A stretch of 64,000 nt of DNA. Origin: Prochlorococcus sp. AG-402-G10. Lineage in GTDB: Bacteria > Cyanobacteriota > Cyanobacteriia > PCC-6307 > Cyanobiaceae. Below the pieces are notes generated by a model, which was given only the letters and a program-made list of their open reading frames with translations, searched no databases and had not been told where the DNA came from. The stretch covers positions 62,001-126,000 of the forward strand of contig QCHT01000002.1 of the NCBI GenBank assembly GCA_003279445.1. The letters are read 5' to 3'. This document shows, in pieces, positions 1-7,995 of this stretch. The translations under genes were made by a program, and so were the position numbers. How positions within the stretch are numbered: position 1 is the first letter of the stretch; every line of letters starts with the position of its first letter.

Positions 1-265
<265 letters not shown>

Positions 266-343
266 AAACTACATCTAACAATTTTAAATCCACCAAATTC
301 TTTTTTACATATTTAATCAAATAGATCATCGAAGAATTCTTTC

Positions 344-898
344 TCATATTGGAGAAGAAGTTAAGGAAGCATCGCTGGCCAACTTGAGTCTTTTTGAAAG
401 CTCAGCATCTATCGCAATCAATTCGTCTCTATGGGCCCGTATTCTTAAAACGGTTTCTGCATCATTAAATGAGCTAATTAGTCTGATCTCAAGAGACTCT
501 TGCCTAGAAGATCTAGTGCGATAAAACATACCCGCAAAAGGTCCTAAACCAGCCAAAATTAATGGCCACCAACTCAAACCTGGATAAAGCTGAAAAACAA
601 CTAATCCCAAGCAAGCGCCTCCTAAACCACACAACAGAGAAAGAAAAATAGCAAGCGCTGGGCTTGAGGAGACAGTTCCATTAAATTTCAGAATTCTCCT
701 ATCAGCATCTCCTCCTTCCCCTCTCCAACCCCGCTCTTCCAACCAAGCACTCAAGCCTTCAAGAACAGGAAGAGGTGGCAAAGGCGAAGAAATATTTACA
801 ACAGTTGTTCGATCTTTACTTGCTGCTCGAAGAAAAAATGCCAATCCAATAGCTAATAAAATAGTTAAAGTAAATGTCGAAATATATGATGATTGCAT
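344..898 (-). CDS. Cofactor assembly of complex C subunit B (CCB2/CCB4-like)
   Basis: The 184-residue protein has one N-terminal membrane helix (about residues 5-24) and a second hydrophobic block (about 78-126) that can form two more helices, with a soluble C-terminal part rich in charged residues. Sequence and topology match the cyanobacterial family called cofactor assembly of complex C subunit B. In plants its relatives CCB2 and CCB4 help attach heme ci covalently to cytochrome b6 in the thylakoid membrane. The ATG at 898 is the only good start. It is convergent with hemF, so two tetrapyrrole-related genes sit end to end. The family assignment is from memory of the sequence; the exact role in cyanobacteria is inferred. 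Confidence 0.75.
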   Translation of the reverse strand: MQSSYISTFTLTILLAIGLAFFLRAASKDRTTVVNISSPLPPLPVLEGLSAWLEERGWRGEGGDADRRILKFNGTVSSSPALAIFLSLLCGLGGACLGLVVFQLYPGLSWWPLILAGLGPFAGMFYRTRSSRQESLEIRLISSFNDAETVLRIRAHRDELIAIDAELSKRLKLASDASLTSSPI

Positions 899-1100
899 CC
901 CTAAATAATCAAAAGGTCTGAATTAAATTTACCTGAAGATCTTAATTTCCTACCAATTAAGGCATATATTGGGAAAAGATAACAAGTGATCAAAAACAAT
1001 ACAGGGAATTTGCAAGCAACTAAATTTAAAAAAGCTATTGACGAAAGTATAGAAAAACTTTCTTATTAAATAGTCTAAGGTCAATTGTCTGTATCAACCT

Positions 1101-1745
1101 ATGACCAATTTTGCCCAAAAACCAGTAAGTTTTAAAGTCTTTAGAAAAGACCTTGATGAAGAAAGCACCAAAAAGTTTGGTAAGAAAGTGGCATTAGCTA
1201 TTGATTCTGAAGCAATGGGGCTCATCCATGGTCGAGACAGGCTTTGTCTAATACAAATTTGCGATGATGAAGATAATGTTGCTTGTATCAAAATTGATCA
1301 AGGTCAGACAAAAGCACCAAATTTACAGTCCCTAATGGAGAACAAATCAATTGAAAAAGTTTTTCATTATGCAAGGTTTGATGTCGCTGCATTAGCTAGC
1401 AATCTAAATATAGAAGTGACACCAATTTTCTGTACTAAGATTGCTAGCAAAATGGGTAGGACCTATTCACCTAGACATGGACTAAAGGAAGTGATTTCAG
1501 AGCTTGTAGGAGTAGAACTCGACAAACAAGCACAAAGTAGTGATTGGGGTCTAGTAGAGGAGCTTTCTGAAAAACAGCTGGAGTATGCAGCTAATGATGT
1601 TCGATTCCTGCTTGCAGCAAAGACAAAACTTAAAAATATGCTAATCAGAGAGAAAAGATGGGATATAACAAAACGATGTTTTGAATGTCTTCCAGTAATT
1701 TGTGAACTAGACAGATTGAGATTTAACAACATTTTTGAACATTAG
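1101..1745 (+). CDS. rnd: Ribonuclease D-like 3'-5' exonuclease (DEDDy)
   Basis: The protein has 214 residues with a complete DEDDy exonuclease set: Asp35 and Glu37 (AIDSEAMG), Asp94 (HYARFDVAAL) and Tyr162/Asp166 (YAANDVRFLL). These residues bind two metal ions in RNase D and related enzymes that trim the 3' ends of tRNA and other small RNAs. It is much shorter than Escherichia coli RNase D (about 375 residues) because the C-terminal HRDC domains are absent, which is normal for cyanobacterial homologues. The ATG at 1101 is used; a roughly 200-base gap with no clear regulatory element separates it from the CCB gene. The exonuclease call is firm; the RNA substrate is unknown. Confidence 0.85.
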   Translation: MTNFAQKPVSFKVFRKDLDEESTKKFGKKVALAIDSEAMGLIHGRDRLCLIQICDDEDNVACIKIDQGQTKAPNLQSLMENKSIEKVFHYARFDVAALASNLNIEVTPIFCTKIASKMGRTYSPRHGLKEVISELVGVELDKQAQSSDWGLVEELSEKQLEYAANDVRFLLAAKTKLKNMLIREKRWDITKRCFECLPVICELDRLRFNNIFEH

Positions 1746-1764
1746 TAAATTGCTTCTCAAGGAA

Positions 1765-2034
1765 TTAATCCTCTACCATAAAATTTTCTTCTTCGGCAAG
1801 AGCTTCTAACAAAGAGTCTAATTGATGAGTATTTCCTTTTTTGTCAGACGAAGATTTTTCACGTGCTTCTGCTAGTAACATTTCCGCTATTGCCTTCCGA
1901 GAAGAAATATCTCTTGCACCTTTTTTTGAAGCTTCAACATCTATTTTCTTTTTTGCAGCAGCAATACTAATGGTTAAAAACGATGCTAATTCCGCGCATA
2001 TTTTTAAGTAATCATGTTCCTTAATACTTGACAT
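1765..2034 (-). CDS. Hypothetical protein, 89 residues, helical and charged
   Basis: This is a short minus-strand gene starting at an ATG (2034) and ending 20 bases from the stop of the RNase D gene. The product is rich in Ala, Lys, Glu and Ser (AAAKKKIDVEASKKG, KAIAEMLLAEA) and should be largely alpha-helical and soluble, with no signal peptide, membrane segment or cysteine. I do not recognise a family. The length, clean start and position between two real genes support it as a small gene. It might be co-transcribed with the lipid-A-synthase-like gene behind it, from which it is 55 bases away. No function can be given. Confidence 0.6.
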   Translation of the reverse strand: MSSIKEHDYLKICAELASFLTISIAAAKKKIDVEASKKGARDISSRKAIAEMLLAEAREKSSSDKKGNTHQLDSLLEALAEEENFMVED

Positions 2035-2089
2035 AAATCAAAAATAAACTTAAGCGTCTATCTTATTGGAAAAAGTCTCAAATTTTTAA

Positions 2090-3340
2090 TTATTTACTAT
2101 TAAGAAACTCCAAAATCCTCTGAGCTAAAGCTTCGCTACCTCCAGAGTTACCCATCCGCCTTTTTCCTATAAAGGATAAGCGCTCCCGCAAATGGGAATC
2201 TTGAAGCAATGACTGAACTGTTTGAACCATTTCAAAAGAATTTTGACAAGGAATTACACTTCCACCTAATAATCGACTCTGTCTGATTGCAAATCCATTT
2301 TTAAATTGCGGTCCTTTACCAGGCAGTGAGACACAAGGCACTCCAAGTCCTACTAGTTGCTCTGTAGCAGTTCCAGCATTGGCAATGCCAACCTCAACAA
2401 ATCTAGACCACTGCTCAAATTTCCCAACACCAAGAACAAGTCGTAAACCATTCTTCTCAAAAAAAGTATCTGTATCCATCTCAATGAATGGAGAGATGGT
2501 TTTCTTATAACCTTTGTCCTTTAAAGAATCTTCTAGCAACCTTATGGAAGGTTCTGAACCAATCGCGACAAAGACAATCAATGGGGTCTTTCTTTCAATT
2601 TGTTCAATAGCATTAAGTAATCGTTTGAAATTTGCCATCGCCTCAGGCATTCGACTTCCACAAAGCAATATCAAACGTCTAAAACTTTTCAAATTAATAG
2701 GACACACAACCGGCAGAAATCCATCCATCATCGGATTCCCTGGAGCTATAACTCTTACATTCTTTTTTCTTAAGCCTCTAGCCGTTAATTTATCTCGTAC
2801 TGCAACTATCTTACATCGAGATGCTTTCATCAAGCTCCATTCCCAAGGTTCCCATTCAGTACCTTTAAATGAATGATAAAAATCACTCAAGAACTTGGGT
2901 TTAAAGGTATTCCATGTGTAATCACTTTTTGGAGTGCCAATAAATGCATAGTTTCCACCACTACTCCACGCAAAAAAAAGCGGAAGCAAATCACCTACAG
3001 CAACAATAAAACTTCCATCTTTTGCAGCACTTCTTACAGACGACCAGTTTTTAAAATTCACCCATAGAAAGCCTGCAAACATATCTTGAATGAAACCACT
3101 TATGCTTTGATTGCTAAAGCCACCACTAGGCAATCTCAGGGAAGTACCAGATTTAAACAACCATCGCTCTTCAATTGCATTCGAAAAAGTTCTGCCTTCT
3201 CCTACTAAAGAAATTACTTCCAACTTTAATTCCGGTTTTAATCTGTGCAAAGCTTGCAATATTCTTAAAGCAATCAAATCTTCACCATGACCATTCGAAA
3301 GCACTAAAACATTTTTATTCTTTGGACTGATACGATCCAA
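2090..3340 (-). CDS. Lipid-A-disaccharide synthase-related protein (TIGR03492-like)
   Basis: The protein resembles the LpxB-like glycosyltransferase family found in cyanobacteria. Near the N-terminus is VLVLSNGHGEDLIALRIL, and further on are Rossmann-type segments (FIVAVGDLLPLFFAW, RVIAPGNPMMDGFL) and the donor-binding end (GIANAGTATEQLVGLGVPCVSLPGKGPQ). The open frame continues upstream to 3583, but that part is the antisense translation of the tRNA-Cys gene, so it cannot be coding. The first usable start after the tRNA is a TTG at 3338-3340, giving about 416 residues; a GTG at 3302-3304 is another option. The acceptor is unknown: a role in cell-envelope glycolipid synthesis is inferred from the LpxB similarity only. 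Confidence 0.72.
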   Translation of the reverse strand: MDRISPKNKNVLVLSNGHGEDLIALRILQALHRLKPELKLEVISLVGEGRTFSNAIEERWLFKSGTSLRLPSGGFSNQSISGFIQDMFAGFLWVNFKNWSSVRSAAKDGSFIVAVGDLLPLFFAWSSGGNYAFIGTPKSDYTWNTFKPKFLSDFYHSFKGTEWEPWEWSLMKASRCKIVAVRDKLTARGLRKKNVRVIAPGNPMMDGFLPVVCPINLKSFRRLILLCGSRMPEAMANFKRLLNAIEQIERKTPLIVFVAIGSEPSIRLLEDSLKDKGYKKTISPFIEMDTDTFFEKNGLRLVLGVGKFEQWSRFVEVGIANAGTATEQLVGLGVPCVSLPGKGPQFKNGFAIRQSRLLGGSVIPCQNSFEMVQTVQSLLQDSHLRERLSFIGKRRMGNSGGSEALAQRILEFLNSK

Positions 3341-3364
3341 AGGGGTAATTTTTTTGACTCTCTC

Positions 3365-3435
3365 GGCGGCATGGCCAAGCGGTAAGGCAGAGGATTGCAA
3401 ATCCTTTATCCCCAGTTCGAATCTGGGTGCCGCCT
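3365..3435 (+). tRNA. tRNA-Cys (anticodon GCA)
   Basis: A 71-nt cloverleaf can be drawn. The acceptor stem GGCGGCA pairs with TGCCGCC, there is a short D arm (GCCAAGCGGTAAGGC), an anticodon stem GAGGA/TCCTT around the loop TTGCAAA (anticodon GCA, Cys), and a T arm CCCAG-TTCGAAT-CTGGG. The encoded gene carries no CCA. It lies on the opposite strand immediately upstream of the lipid-A-synthase-like gene and its reverse complement creates a false 5' extension of that reading frame. Confidence 0.96.
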
Positions 3436-3485
3436 TCTTACCTTTCTTAAGAGCAACCCCTGTGATCATTTTCAGGGACTTAATT

Positions 3486-3617
3486 ATGAGGTCTCTTTTC
3501 CTCACTCTTTTTTCCATTCTTAGTAGTAGGACAGTCCATCCTTTATCGACCTCAAATTCATTATCGCAAGAATTTGCAAACAATCCATATAAAGAAATTC
3601 CTCGTGGAAAAAGATAA
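3486..3617 (+). CDS. Possible small exported protein, 43 residues
   Basis: The short frame starts with ATG at 3486, preceded by AGGGA at a spacing of seven bases, which is a reasonable ribosome binding site. The product begins MRSLFLTLFSILSS, a short hydrophobic stretch after an arginine that could be a signal peptide, and ends with a basic tail (KEIPRGKR). I recognise no family. The frame is open upstream through the tRNA, so it is partly there by chance, and the size is at the limit of what can be called. It is listed because the ribosome binding site and signal-like start coincide. Confidence 0.3.
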   Translation: MRSLFLTLFSILSSRTVHPLSTSNSLSQEFANNPYKEIPRGKR

Positions 3618-3764
3618 TTAATTTCAACTACTTAGGAATTCCATTGACTCCAACAAATTTGAATCCTTCTAACCAAGTAACCATAAGAGATATCCATTAT
3701 GAATAGAGAGGTATAGAAAGGATAATAGTCACAAACTTATCTAAAAAACTTTGATAAAAAAAGC

Positions 3765-3823
3765 AAAAAAAAGAGCGCCCTCAGCGAGCAGCGCCCTGTT
3801 GGACATATGTGTGAGGAGTGTCC
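3765..3823 (-). ncRNA. Yfr1-like small RNA with ACUCCUCACAC motif
   Basis: Read on the minus strand, a -10 box TATAGT (3835-3830) is followed seven bases later by a hairpin with arms GGACA and TGTCC (3823-3801). Its 13-base loop together with the closing base contains ACTCCTCACAC, the 11-nt motif that is nearly invariant in the cyanobacterial small RNA Yfr1. After AACA comes a second GC-rich hairpin (3796-3773, GCGCT-CTC-GCT-GAG-GGCGC core with one bulged G) and eight T residues (3772-3765), an intrinsic terminator. The predicted RNA is about 59 nt, the size expected for Yfr1. In described Yfr1 RNAs the motif lies unpaired between two hairpins; here it would be a loop. Yfr1 is known to bind mRNAs through this motif. 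The reading frame across this spot is treated as a shadow. Confidence 0.7.
3773..3796 (-). terminator. Intrinsic terminator of the Yfr1-like RNA
   Basis: A GC-rich stem (GGGCGCT/GGCGCTC with a three-base GCT loop and one bulged G) is followed on the minus strand by T8 at 3772-3765. It is the strongest intrinsic terminator in this part of the window and marks the 3' end of the small RNA. Confidence 0.75.
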
Positions 3824-3829
3824 AAACTC

Positions 3830-3835
3830 ACTATA
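3830..3835 (-). promoter_or_regulatory. -10 box of the Yfr1-like RNA
   Basis: TATAGT on the minus strand lies seven bases before the first base of the 5' hairpin. No convincing -35 hexamer is seen, which is common in Prochlorococcus promoters. Confidence 0.5.
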
Positions 3836-4137
3836 TAGCAATAAAACCATATGTAAAAGTTTCCCTGCAAGCAAAACAGAGCAGAATCGTTCTACAAACT
3901 TTGCTTTAACAAAGTCATTTGCATTTGATATAGGTAAAGTTTTACTCAACTAAAAAAGCAAGGCTTTCTTCTGAAACTTTCAAGATTAGAAATCAATTTC
4001 ACACAAAATACTAAAAACAAGAAATGCTTCCAAGTAACGGGTTATCTCTAAGTCAAACAAGGCTTCTGAATTGTTAAGATGTTTAGCATTATTTTAAAGA
4101 GCCTTATATAGTCTTAAAAAAGAAATTAGTCAATTTC
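3836..4137. other. Intergenic stretch without a recognised gene
   Basis: About 300 bases between the small RNA promoter and the next small gene. It holds a short inverted repeat ACTTTG-CTTTAA-CAAAGT at 3898-3915 and, near its right end, TATATAGT at 4105-4112, a plausible -10 for the gene at 4138. I see no credible reading frame or tRNA here. Confidence 0.5.
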
Positions 4138-4269
4138 ATGGCGCCAAAAGTACAACCTCAAGATTTGACCTTCTCTCTTTTTGGAGTAGTTCAAGTTTCT
4201 GCCGTTATCATAGCCTCCCTTGGTGCTCTCATTGGCTTTGAAAAGGTCTTTTTCCCCTTCTCAGGTTGA
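4138..4269 (+). CDS. Small single-helix membrane protein, 43 residues
   Basis: ATG at 4138 to TGA at 4267-4269 gives 43 residues: a polar N-terminus (MAPKVQPQDLTF), one hydrophobic span of about 23 residues (LFGVVQVSAVIIASLGALIGFEK) and a short FFPFSG tail. The size and single helix are those of small subunits of photosynthetic complexes (Psb, Psa, Pet and Ndh small subunits), but it does not match any that I know by sequence. A TATATAGT -10 sits 26 bases upstream, so it probably has its own promoter. Its function as a small thylakoid subunit is inference only. Confidence 0.6.
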   Translation: MAPKVQPQDLTFSLFGVVQVSAVIIASLGALIGFEKVFFPFSG

Positions 4270-4331
4270 TTTTGAACTGATTTAATTAGTCCAAGAATAT
4301 CAAGTGTTTAACATAAATAATATTTTATTTC

Positions 4332-4487
4332 TTAGTATTCATTGTCAGCGACGCATTTACCAATACAAGATAATCCATTTGCTTTAGTTCTTTTACAATG
4401 AGAGCAAAGTATTTGGTTTTCATTTGAATCATTCTTGTCATCATTTAGTTTAATTTCCTCAGAGACTTGCAACTCTCTAATGAGCAT
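4332..4487 (-). CDS. Cysteine-rich mini-protein, 51 residues (putative metal site)
   Basis: ATG at 4487 to TAA at 4332 gives 51 residues. The first half is acidic and disordered-looking (EEIKLNDDKNDSNENQ). The second half carries four cysteines with spacing C-x2-C-x10-C-x3-C in CSHCKRTKANGL then SCIGKCVADNEY, plus a histidine between the first two. That pattern could bind zinc or an iron-sulfur cluster. The C-terminal CVADNEY segment looks like a conserved signature. It lies upstream of nothing on its strand except the Yfr1-like RNA. I do not know a function for it. Confidence 0.6.
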   Translation of the reverse strand: MLIRELQVSEEIKLNDDKNDSNENQILCSHCKRTKANGLSCIGKCVADNEY

Positions 4488-4510
4488 ATTTGTATCCCCC
4501 ACTTTTCAGA

Positions 4511-5119
4511 TTAATCAGTTATCAATACTGAAGAAGTGGTGCTTGATGGAGGCAAATCAACAATTTTGATAGGTGGTGTGTTCTCCTTCTTAACTTCAGG
4601 TGGGGGACTGTTTTTTGCATGTTCTTCTTTTGCACAAGCCTCCAAGGCCTCTCTTAATAATGAATCAAATGTTGCTCCTGGTAATCGGTGACGAGCAACT
4701 TCAAGAAATGTTCTAGGCAAAGATTCAGTAGCCGCATCTTTTAGAGCAGGATTATTACTTCTGTGCTCTTGCTCACCTTCTATGGCTCTAATAAATCGCA
4801 AGGTCACCTCATGCTTAGTAGAGGCTTTAATCAACGTATCATTATCTTTATTAGTTGTATCGCCTTCTAAATCCGTAATCCTTCTTTCTAAACTGGTTAA
4901 AACCTCTTCTGCTTCTTTAGCAATATGAGCCAATTGTCCATCTGAAAGATTTGGTAAATCAGCAACATATACCTTTCCATGATCTCTCAGTGTAAGGAAG
5001 GTTGGTCTAGGGCCTTGCCTGCTATCTAGTAAAGAACCATTTCCCATTGGTCTTTTAGGAGGCACTGGGCCTGCAGAACTTCTTCTACGAGTTACTCTTG
5101 GTTGATTTTCTGGTGACAT
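4511..5119 (-). CDS. Hypothetical protein, 202 residues, with disordered ends
   Basis: The ATG at 5119 (MSPENQPRVTRRRS) is preferred over an in-frame TTG four codons upstream. The N-terminal 40 residues are Arg/Pro/Ser-rich and probably disordered. The middle (about 45-165) is a helical domain beginning TFLTLRDHGKVYVADLPNLSDGQLAHIAKEAEEVL, and the C-terminus is Pro/Glu/Lys-rich (NSPPPEVKKENTPPIKIV). No catalytic motif, signal peptide or membrane span is visible. It lies about 150 bases downstream of purM on the same strand. I do not recognise a named family. Confidence 0.7.
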   Translation of the reverse strand: MSPENQPRVTRRRSSAGPVPPKRPMGNGSLLDSRQGPRPTFLTLRDHGKVYVADLPNLSDGQLAHIAKEAEEVLTSLERRITDLEGDTTNKDNDTLIKASTKHEVTLRFIRAIEGEQEHRSNNPALKDAATESLPRTFLEVARHRLPGATFDSLLREALEACAKEEHAKNSPPPEVKKENTPPIKIVDLPPSSTTSSVLITD

Positions 5120-5267
5120 TGAAGAATTCAAAATCTAACTTCACAGCTTCCGAAATAATTTTCGGTTTGCAACATGAGGGTTTTAGTATCTACGATCATT
5201 AACTTTAGGTCAAGTAGAACTCTTTATTTGGCTAGGAAAATAAGTTATCCAGGATCCAAGTTTCCTA

Positions 5268-6305
5268 TCACAGAGGAAGTCCAACAACCCTTGAGTCCAC
5301 ATCTGCAGTTTGATCTTCAATCTGGCCAATATTCCAAGCATTAAAAGAATTTGCATGGCAAATCTCCAAGACCTTCTGAGAGTTTTCTGAAGCGACAATG
5401 ATGCAAAAACCAATACCAAGATTAAAAGTATTCCATAAATCAATTTCAGGAATATCCCCTTCAAGACTTAGCCACCTGTAAATAGAAGGTTTTTCCCAAG
5501 AACTTGTGTTGATATAAGCCCTTAAACCATTAGGCAAGCACCTTGGTAAATTCTCAGGCAAACCTCCACCAGTGATATGTGCCATGCCTTTCAGAGGTAT
5601 TTTTTTTTGAAGCAAAGTTTGAACTAAGTCGACATATAACTTTGTTGGCTTGAGTAAATAATCAATCAGAGGCTTCCTATCACTACCAAAGCAAGTATCC
5701 TTATTCACTTTCTTCAATGCAATCACTTTTCGAATCAAACTAAAACCGTTGCTATGCATTCCACTACTTTCTAGTCCAATAATTTGATCTCCAGGTTTAA
5801 TTTTCTTGCCATCGATAATGCTTTTTTCATCAACTACTGCGACACAAAATCCTGCTAAATCATATTGACCGTCAGCATAAAAGCCTGGCATCTCAGCAGT
5901 TTCTCCTCCCAATAAGGAGCATTTTGACTGCTTACAACCATCCGCAATCCCTTTAATTACTTCAGATAAAGCGTCTGGGCCTAATTTCCCTGTAGCAATG
6001 TAATCAAGGAAGAAAAGTGGCTCTGCCCCACTTGTAATTACATCATTAACACACATTGCCACTAAGTCTATTCCTACCCCATAGTGCGATTTATAATCCT
6101 GAGCTAATTCAAGTTTTGTCCCTACTCCATCAGTACCAGAAACCAACACTGGATTTCTTAATCCCTCTGGTAAACGCATAAATCCACCGAAACCACCTAT
6201 GCCCCCAATTACCTCAGGGCGAGAGGTTGATTCCACAGATGATTTAATTCGATTAACGAAGGCCCTGCCTGCCTCAACATTGACTCCTGAAGACTTGTAA
6301 TCCAT
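5268..6305 (-). CDS. purM: Phosphoribosylformylglycinamidine cyclo-ligase (AIR synthetase)
   Basis: The 345-residue protein is the normal length of PurM, which closes the imidazole ring to form aminoimidazole ribonucleotide in purine synthesis. Typical motifs are [12 protein letters not shown] (about 57-68, the nucleotide-binding loop), [40 protein letters not shown] and [15 protein letters not shown] near the C-terminus. ATG at 6305 gives [16 protein letters not shown], the family start. The next gene upstream, panC-cmk, is divergent across a 139-base gap. The assignment is firm. Confidence 0.96.
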   Translation of the reverse strand: MDYKSSGVNVEAGRAFVNRIKSSVESTSRPEVIGGIGGFGGFMRLPEGLRNPVLVSGTDGVGTKLELAQDYKSHYGVGIDLVAMCVNDVITSGAEPLFFLDYIATGKLGPDALSEVIKGIADGCKQSKCSLLGGETAEMPGFYADGQYDLAGFCVAVVDEKSIIDGKKIKPGDQIIGLESSGMHSNGFSLIRKVIALKKVNKDTCFGSDRKPLIDYLLKPTKLYVDLVQTLLQKKIPLKGMAHITGGGLPENLPRCLPNGLRAYINTSSWEKPSIYRWLSLEGDIPEIDLWNTFNLGIGFCIIVASENSQKVLEICHANSFNAWNIGQIEDQTADVDSRVVGLPL

Positions 6306-6444
6306 GGTTTTAATAAATTATGCTTTTGCTTACATCTCTGATATTGATTTGTAATCAAAGATTCAGCCAGTATCCAATAAATACTATTTTTCAATCAAAA
6401 CAGCCTATCAGGGAAAAACTTCAAATGCTTAGTATTAATCCATT

Positions 6445-7995
6445 GTGAACTTAACTATCCTAAAAACAAGATCCGATTTAGAAAATTGGCGCAAACAAAG
6501 TAAAAATCAACCCATTCATTTTGTGCCTACCATGGGCTGCCTTCACCAAGGCCACAAAGCTCTGATAAAAGCAGCCAAATCTTCTTCAAAAGAACAACTC
6601 GCAAGAGTATTAGTTAGCATTTTTGTAAATCCCTTGCAATTTGCAAAAGGAGAAGACTTTTCAACATATCCAAGAAATTTAGAGCAAGATTGCAATACTG
6701 CTATGAGCGCTGGAGCAAGCGCAATTTGGGCCCCTGAGTTCGAAACGCTTTTCCCTAAGGGGAAAGAGCATTATTTCACAATTAAAGCTCCCTCTTCACT
6801 AAAAGAATATTTATGTGGAGCACATCGAAAAGACCATTTCGATGGTGTAGCTACTATCGTACTCAGGTTATTAAACTTCGTTCGTCCCAAAAAACTTTAT
6901 TTAGGTGAAAAAGACTGGCAACAATTAGTCATCTTAAGACAATTAGTTAAAGAGTTAGGACTACAAGTTGAAGTTCGATCAATTCCTACTGTAAGAGATA
7001 AAGATGGTCTGGCGTATAGCTCAAGGAATAAATATTTAACGGCTGAAGAAAGAGCAAAAGCCTTAACTCTTCCCAAATTGCTCCTCCAAGAATCTATTCA
7101 GTTTCAATCAAATAAAGACATTGATTTAAATAAATTAAGCTCAATATTGAAAAAAAATAATTTAGATGTTGAGTATTTAGAAACAGTAGATTGTAAAAGT
7201 CTAACCCCAGTTAATTATTATAAAAGCAAGTTTTGCTTGCTTGCTGCAGCTGTCCACTGTGGGAATACACGTCTTATCGACCACATTTTTCTAATGAATC
7301 GAAAACCAATCGTAGCTATTGATGGTCCCGCTGGAGCAGGTAAAAGCACTGTATCAAAAGGATTTGCAAAAAGACTGGGACTAATTTACTTAGACACAGG
7401 AGCAATGTACCGAGCTGTGACCTGGTTCATTCAAAAAGAAAATATAAATCCAGATAATGAAAAAGAACTAGTGAAGGCTCTCAGCAATCTAAATGTTGAT
7501 ATCAATTTGGCAGATTCAGGAATTCAACATGTCATGCTCAATGATCAAGAAATAAGTAACGAAATTCGCCATCCAAAAGTAACCGCTGCAGTTTCAAAAA
7601 TTGCTTCAAAGGCAGCTGTGAGGGAAAAACTTACTGCACAACAAAAATTTATAGGGTTAAAGGGTGGAATAGTTGCAGAAGGCAGGGATATCGGTTCAAC
7701 TGTCTTCCCTGATGCAGAGCTAAAAGTATTTCTTACGGCAAGCTCAGGAGAAAGAGCAAGACGAAGAGCAAATGATCTAATCAATCAGGGTTTCAGCGTT
7801 CCGAACCTACAAGAGCTTGAAAATGAAATTCAAGAAAGAGATAAAATCGATAGCACAAGAGAAATAGCACCTTTGGTAAAGGCAAAAGATGCAAAAGAAT
7901 TAGTAACTGATGGTATGACAATCGACAAAGTAATAGACACTTTAATAAGAATATTTAGGGAAGAAATACCAGCAGAGGTTTGGCCTTCTAATTAA
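6445..7995 (+). CDS. panC/cmk: Bifunctional pantoate-beta-alanine ligase / cytidylate kinase
   Basis: Two complete enzymes are joined in one 516-residue chain. Residues 1 to about 283 are pantothenate synthetase, with FVPTMGCLHQGH near residue 30 and YLGEKDWQQLVILRQL, joining pantoate and beta-alanine with ATP. From about residue 284 a cytidylate kinase begins: DGPAGAGKST is the P-loop near residues 293-302, followed by LDTGAMYRAVTW and EGRDIGSTVFPDAELKVFLTA. This fusion is a known feature of cyanobacteria and links coenzyme A and pyrimidine nucleotide supply. It starts with GTG at 6445 (translation MNLTILKTRSDL). The gene overlaps the convergent phosphatase by eight bases. Confidence 0.95.
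   Translation: MNLTILKTRSDLENWRKQSKNQPIHFVPTMGCLHQGHKALIKAAKSSSKEQLARVLVSIFVNPLQFAKGEDFSTYPRNLEQDCNTAMSAGASAIWAPEFETLFPKGKEHYFTIKAPSSLKEYLCGAHRKDHFDGVATIVLRLLNFVRPKKLYLGEKDWQQLVILRQLVKELGLQVEVRSIPTVRDKDGLAYSSRNKYLTAEERAKALTLPKLLLQESIQFQSNKDIDLNKLSSILKKNNLDVEYLETVDCKSLTPVNYYKSKFCLLAAAVHCGNTRLIDHIFLMNRKPIVAIDGPAGAGKSTVSKGFAKRLGLIYLDTGAMYRAVTWFIQKENINPDNEKELVKALSNLNVDINLADSGIQHVMLNDQEISNEIRHPKVTAAVSKIASKAAVREKLTAQQKFIGLKGGIVAEGRDIGSTVFPDAELKVFLTASSGERARRRANDLINQGFSVPNLQELENEIQERDKIDSTREIAPLVKAKDAKELVTDGMTIDKVIDTLIRIFREEIPAEVWPSN

Noticed and set aside
988-1074. 27-residue frame starting with GTG before the RNase D gene
   Set aside because: Too short, Lys/Asn-rich as expected from AT-rich DNA, and no ribosome binding site.
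2873-3067. Plus-strand frames inside the lipid-A-synthase-like gene
   Set aside because: Antisense shadows of a clearly coding frame.
3737-3949. 70-residue minus-strand frame
   Set aside because: It runs through the hairpins, terminator and promoter of the Yfr1-like RNA and shows no protein-like motif.
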